Below are positions 7,169-8,009 of a stretch of 8,009 nt of DNA, one piece after another. Source of the DNA: Desulfobacteraceae bacterium (lineage in GTDB: Bacteria > Desulfobacterota > Desulfobacteria > Desulfobacterales > Desulfobacteraceae). Under the pieces are notes generated by a model. That model was not told the DNA's origin. It saw nothing but the letters and a program-made list of their open reading frames with translations, and did not search any database. The position numbers and the translations under genes were made by a program. The DNA is taken from assembly GCA_003354055.1 (NCBI GenBank), contig PIVQ01000306.1, positions 1 through 8,009 of the forward strand. Reading direction: 5' to 3'. Each line of letters starts with the position of its first letter. Position 1 is the first letter of the stretch.

Positions 7169-7208
7169 AAAAAACCCCCAGGCACTGGCTGACCAGCACC
7201 TGGAGGTT
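7169..7208 (-). terminator. intrinsic terminator of aprA
   Basis: A two-part stem is visible: 7173-7182 with 7199-7208 (one mismatch) and, after a small internal loop, CTGG (7185-7188) with CCAG (7193-7196) around CTGA. On the - strand it is followed by six T (complement of 7169-7174). It begins 39 bp after the aprA stop and separates the apr transcript from qmoABC, at least in part. Confidence 0.88.
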
Positions 7209-7247
7209 AATATCAAACAACGCGTACGTTAAGATCTTCTGGCTGGA

Positions 7248-8009
7248 TTAGTCAGCAATGATCTTGTGGTACGGTTCTTTTTTCATGGTCCACTCGTTGG
7301 TAGCTTTGTCGTATGTAGAGTTAACAAAGCAGAACCAATTTTCATCATCCTGACCCATGAAGTCACCTCTGTAGTAGAAACCAGGGTATCTGGATTCTTC
7401 ACGGAACTGGATGTGACGGGTATGAGCCTGAACTGTGTAGAGACGATGGTTAATTTCCCAAGCTCTCAGGAGTTCATGCAGATCACCGGCAGCAATTTTC
7501 TCAAGGTCTTCACGGAACATTTCGAACAGATCCATGAGGACTTCAAGAGATTTACCATTGGTCATGTAGTATGTTGCAGTACCGCCACCATACTCATTGG
7601 TCATCTTCATCAGACGCATTGCCATACCAGCAGGTTTGCAATAGTTGGGGTTAACTGTTTCGTCTGTAGAATACTCGCAGTGGTCAAGGTATTGTCTGAC
7701 GGGTGCATAAACAAAGTCAACCAGTTCTGTATCGGTTTCTTTGAAACCTGTAACCTTGTCGCCTTCAGCAGCAAGATACTGCAGCATGGACTTGGCAAGA
7801 ATACGACCTTCAGCATGGGATCCGGAGGAGAACTTATGACCGGAACAACCAACACCATCACCAGCAGTAAAGAGACCGCGGGCAGTGGTCATTCTGTTGT
7901 AACCCCATTTGTAGCTATCAGGTACCCAGTCTTCTTCGGGACCTGAACACCAGATACCGCAGCAACCTGAGTGAGAACCCAGCAGGTACGGTTCGGTGGG
8001 CATAATCTC
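7248..8009 (-). CDS. aprA: adenylylsulfate (APS) reductase alpha subunit, C-terminal part
   Basis: AprA is the FAD subunit of dissimilatory APS reductase, which interconverts APS plus two electrons with sulfite and AMP in the cytoplasm, together with the iron-sulfur subunit AprB. Only the last 253 residues are in the window; the frame runs open through 8009, and the methionine at 8003 (EIMPTEPY) is internal, not a start. Visible landmarks are PYLLGSHSGCCGIW near the substrate/flavin region, the FAD motif GLFTAGDGVGCSGHKFSSG, and the fumarate-reductase-like C-terminal domain with REESRYPGFYYRGD. It ends KIIAD then TAA. The full protein is normally about 650 residues, so roughly 400 lie beyond the right edge, probably preceded by aprB. 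The sulfate-reducing type is favoured over the sulfur-oxidiser (reverse) type because qmoABC follows, though qmo also occurs in some oxidisers. Confidence 0.97.
   Translation of the reverse strand, partial: EIMPTEPYLLGSHSGCCGIWCSGPEEDWVPDSYKWGYNRMTTARGLFTAGDGVGCSGHKFSSGSHAEGRILAKSMLQYLAAEGDKVTGFKETDTELVDFVYAPVRQYLDHCEYSTDETVNPNYCKPAGMAMRLMKMTNEYGGGTATYYMTNGKSLEVLMDLFEMFREDLEKIAAGDLHELLRAWEINHRLYTVQAHTRHIQFREESRYPGFYYRGDFMGQDDENWFCFVNSTYDKATNEWTMKKEPYHKIIAD

Larger units (their letters stand above)
6931..7247. other. intergenic region between aprA and qmoA
   Basis: In transcription order this 317-bp region holds the aprA terminator (7208-7169), an unassigned stretch (7168-7091) with a tandem TTGCTG pair at 7106-7117, the CCTTAT dyad (7090-7077), a possible seven-codon leader frame (7069-7046), the repeat array, the candidate extended -10 and the qmoA ribosome binding site. 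No protein-coding gene of normal size is visible on either strand. Confidence 0.75.

Noticed and set aside
7266..7946. A 226-codon + strand frame opposite aprA
   Set aside because: Same complementary-register effect as in qmoB; aprA is unmistakable on the other strand.
7248..8003. Treating the 251-codon frame with its methionine at 8003 as a complete gene
   Set aside because: The frame continues to the window edge and the sequence is the C-terminal part of AprA; the methionine is internal.

Overview
The window comes from a dissimilatory sulfate-reducing bacterium, most likely a deltaproteobacterial (Desulfobacterota) relative of the Desulfobacterales. The evidence is gene content: the 3' end of aprA (dissimilatory adenylylsulfate reductase) is followed in the same direction by a complete qmoABC operon, the membrane complex that exchanges electrons between the quinone pool and APS reductase. 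The family-level placement is an impression from protein similarity and base composition; I could not run a search.

Layout. On the + strand at the left edge there is a strong sigma70-type promoter (TTGACA, 17-bp spacer, TATAAC), then tRNA-Val(TAC), tRNA-Asp(GTC) and a GAAA-loop intrinsic terminator. Everything else lies on the - strand. From right to left, which is the order of transcription, it comprises: aprA (3' part only), its terminator, a 317-bp intergenic region with a dense repeat and dyad array, qmoA, qmoB, qmoC, a strong terminator, a small cold-shock-domain protein gene with a TTG start, leuB (3-isopropylmalate dehydrogenase) with a GTG start, and the leuB terminator, which faces the tRNA unit.

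How the genes work together. APS reductase reduces activated sulfate (APS) to sulfite and AMP in the cytoplasm. QmoC is a quinone-reactive, haem-binding membrane subunit with a HdrC-like iron-sulfur head. QmoA and QmoB are HdrA-like flavoproteins, and QmoB also carries two ferredoxin clusters and an MvhD-like tail. Together they link menaquinol oxidation, directly or with a co-donor, to AprBA. The qmo genes are packed tightly (8- and 34-nt gaps), and the qmoB ribosome binding site is made from the last two codons and stop codon of qmoA. leuB and the cold-shock gene are unrelated housekeeping neighbours.

The coding content is well known core metabolism; I see no mobile element, CRISPR array or novel protein system. 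The most unusual sequence is non-coding. Between aprA and qmoA, seven exact TAAGG/CCTTA half-sites lie within 86 bp, folded into a long nested inverted repeat, just upstream of a candidate qmo promoter that has an extended -10 but no recognisable -35.
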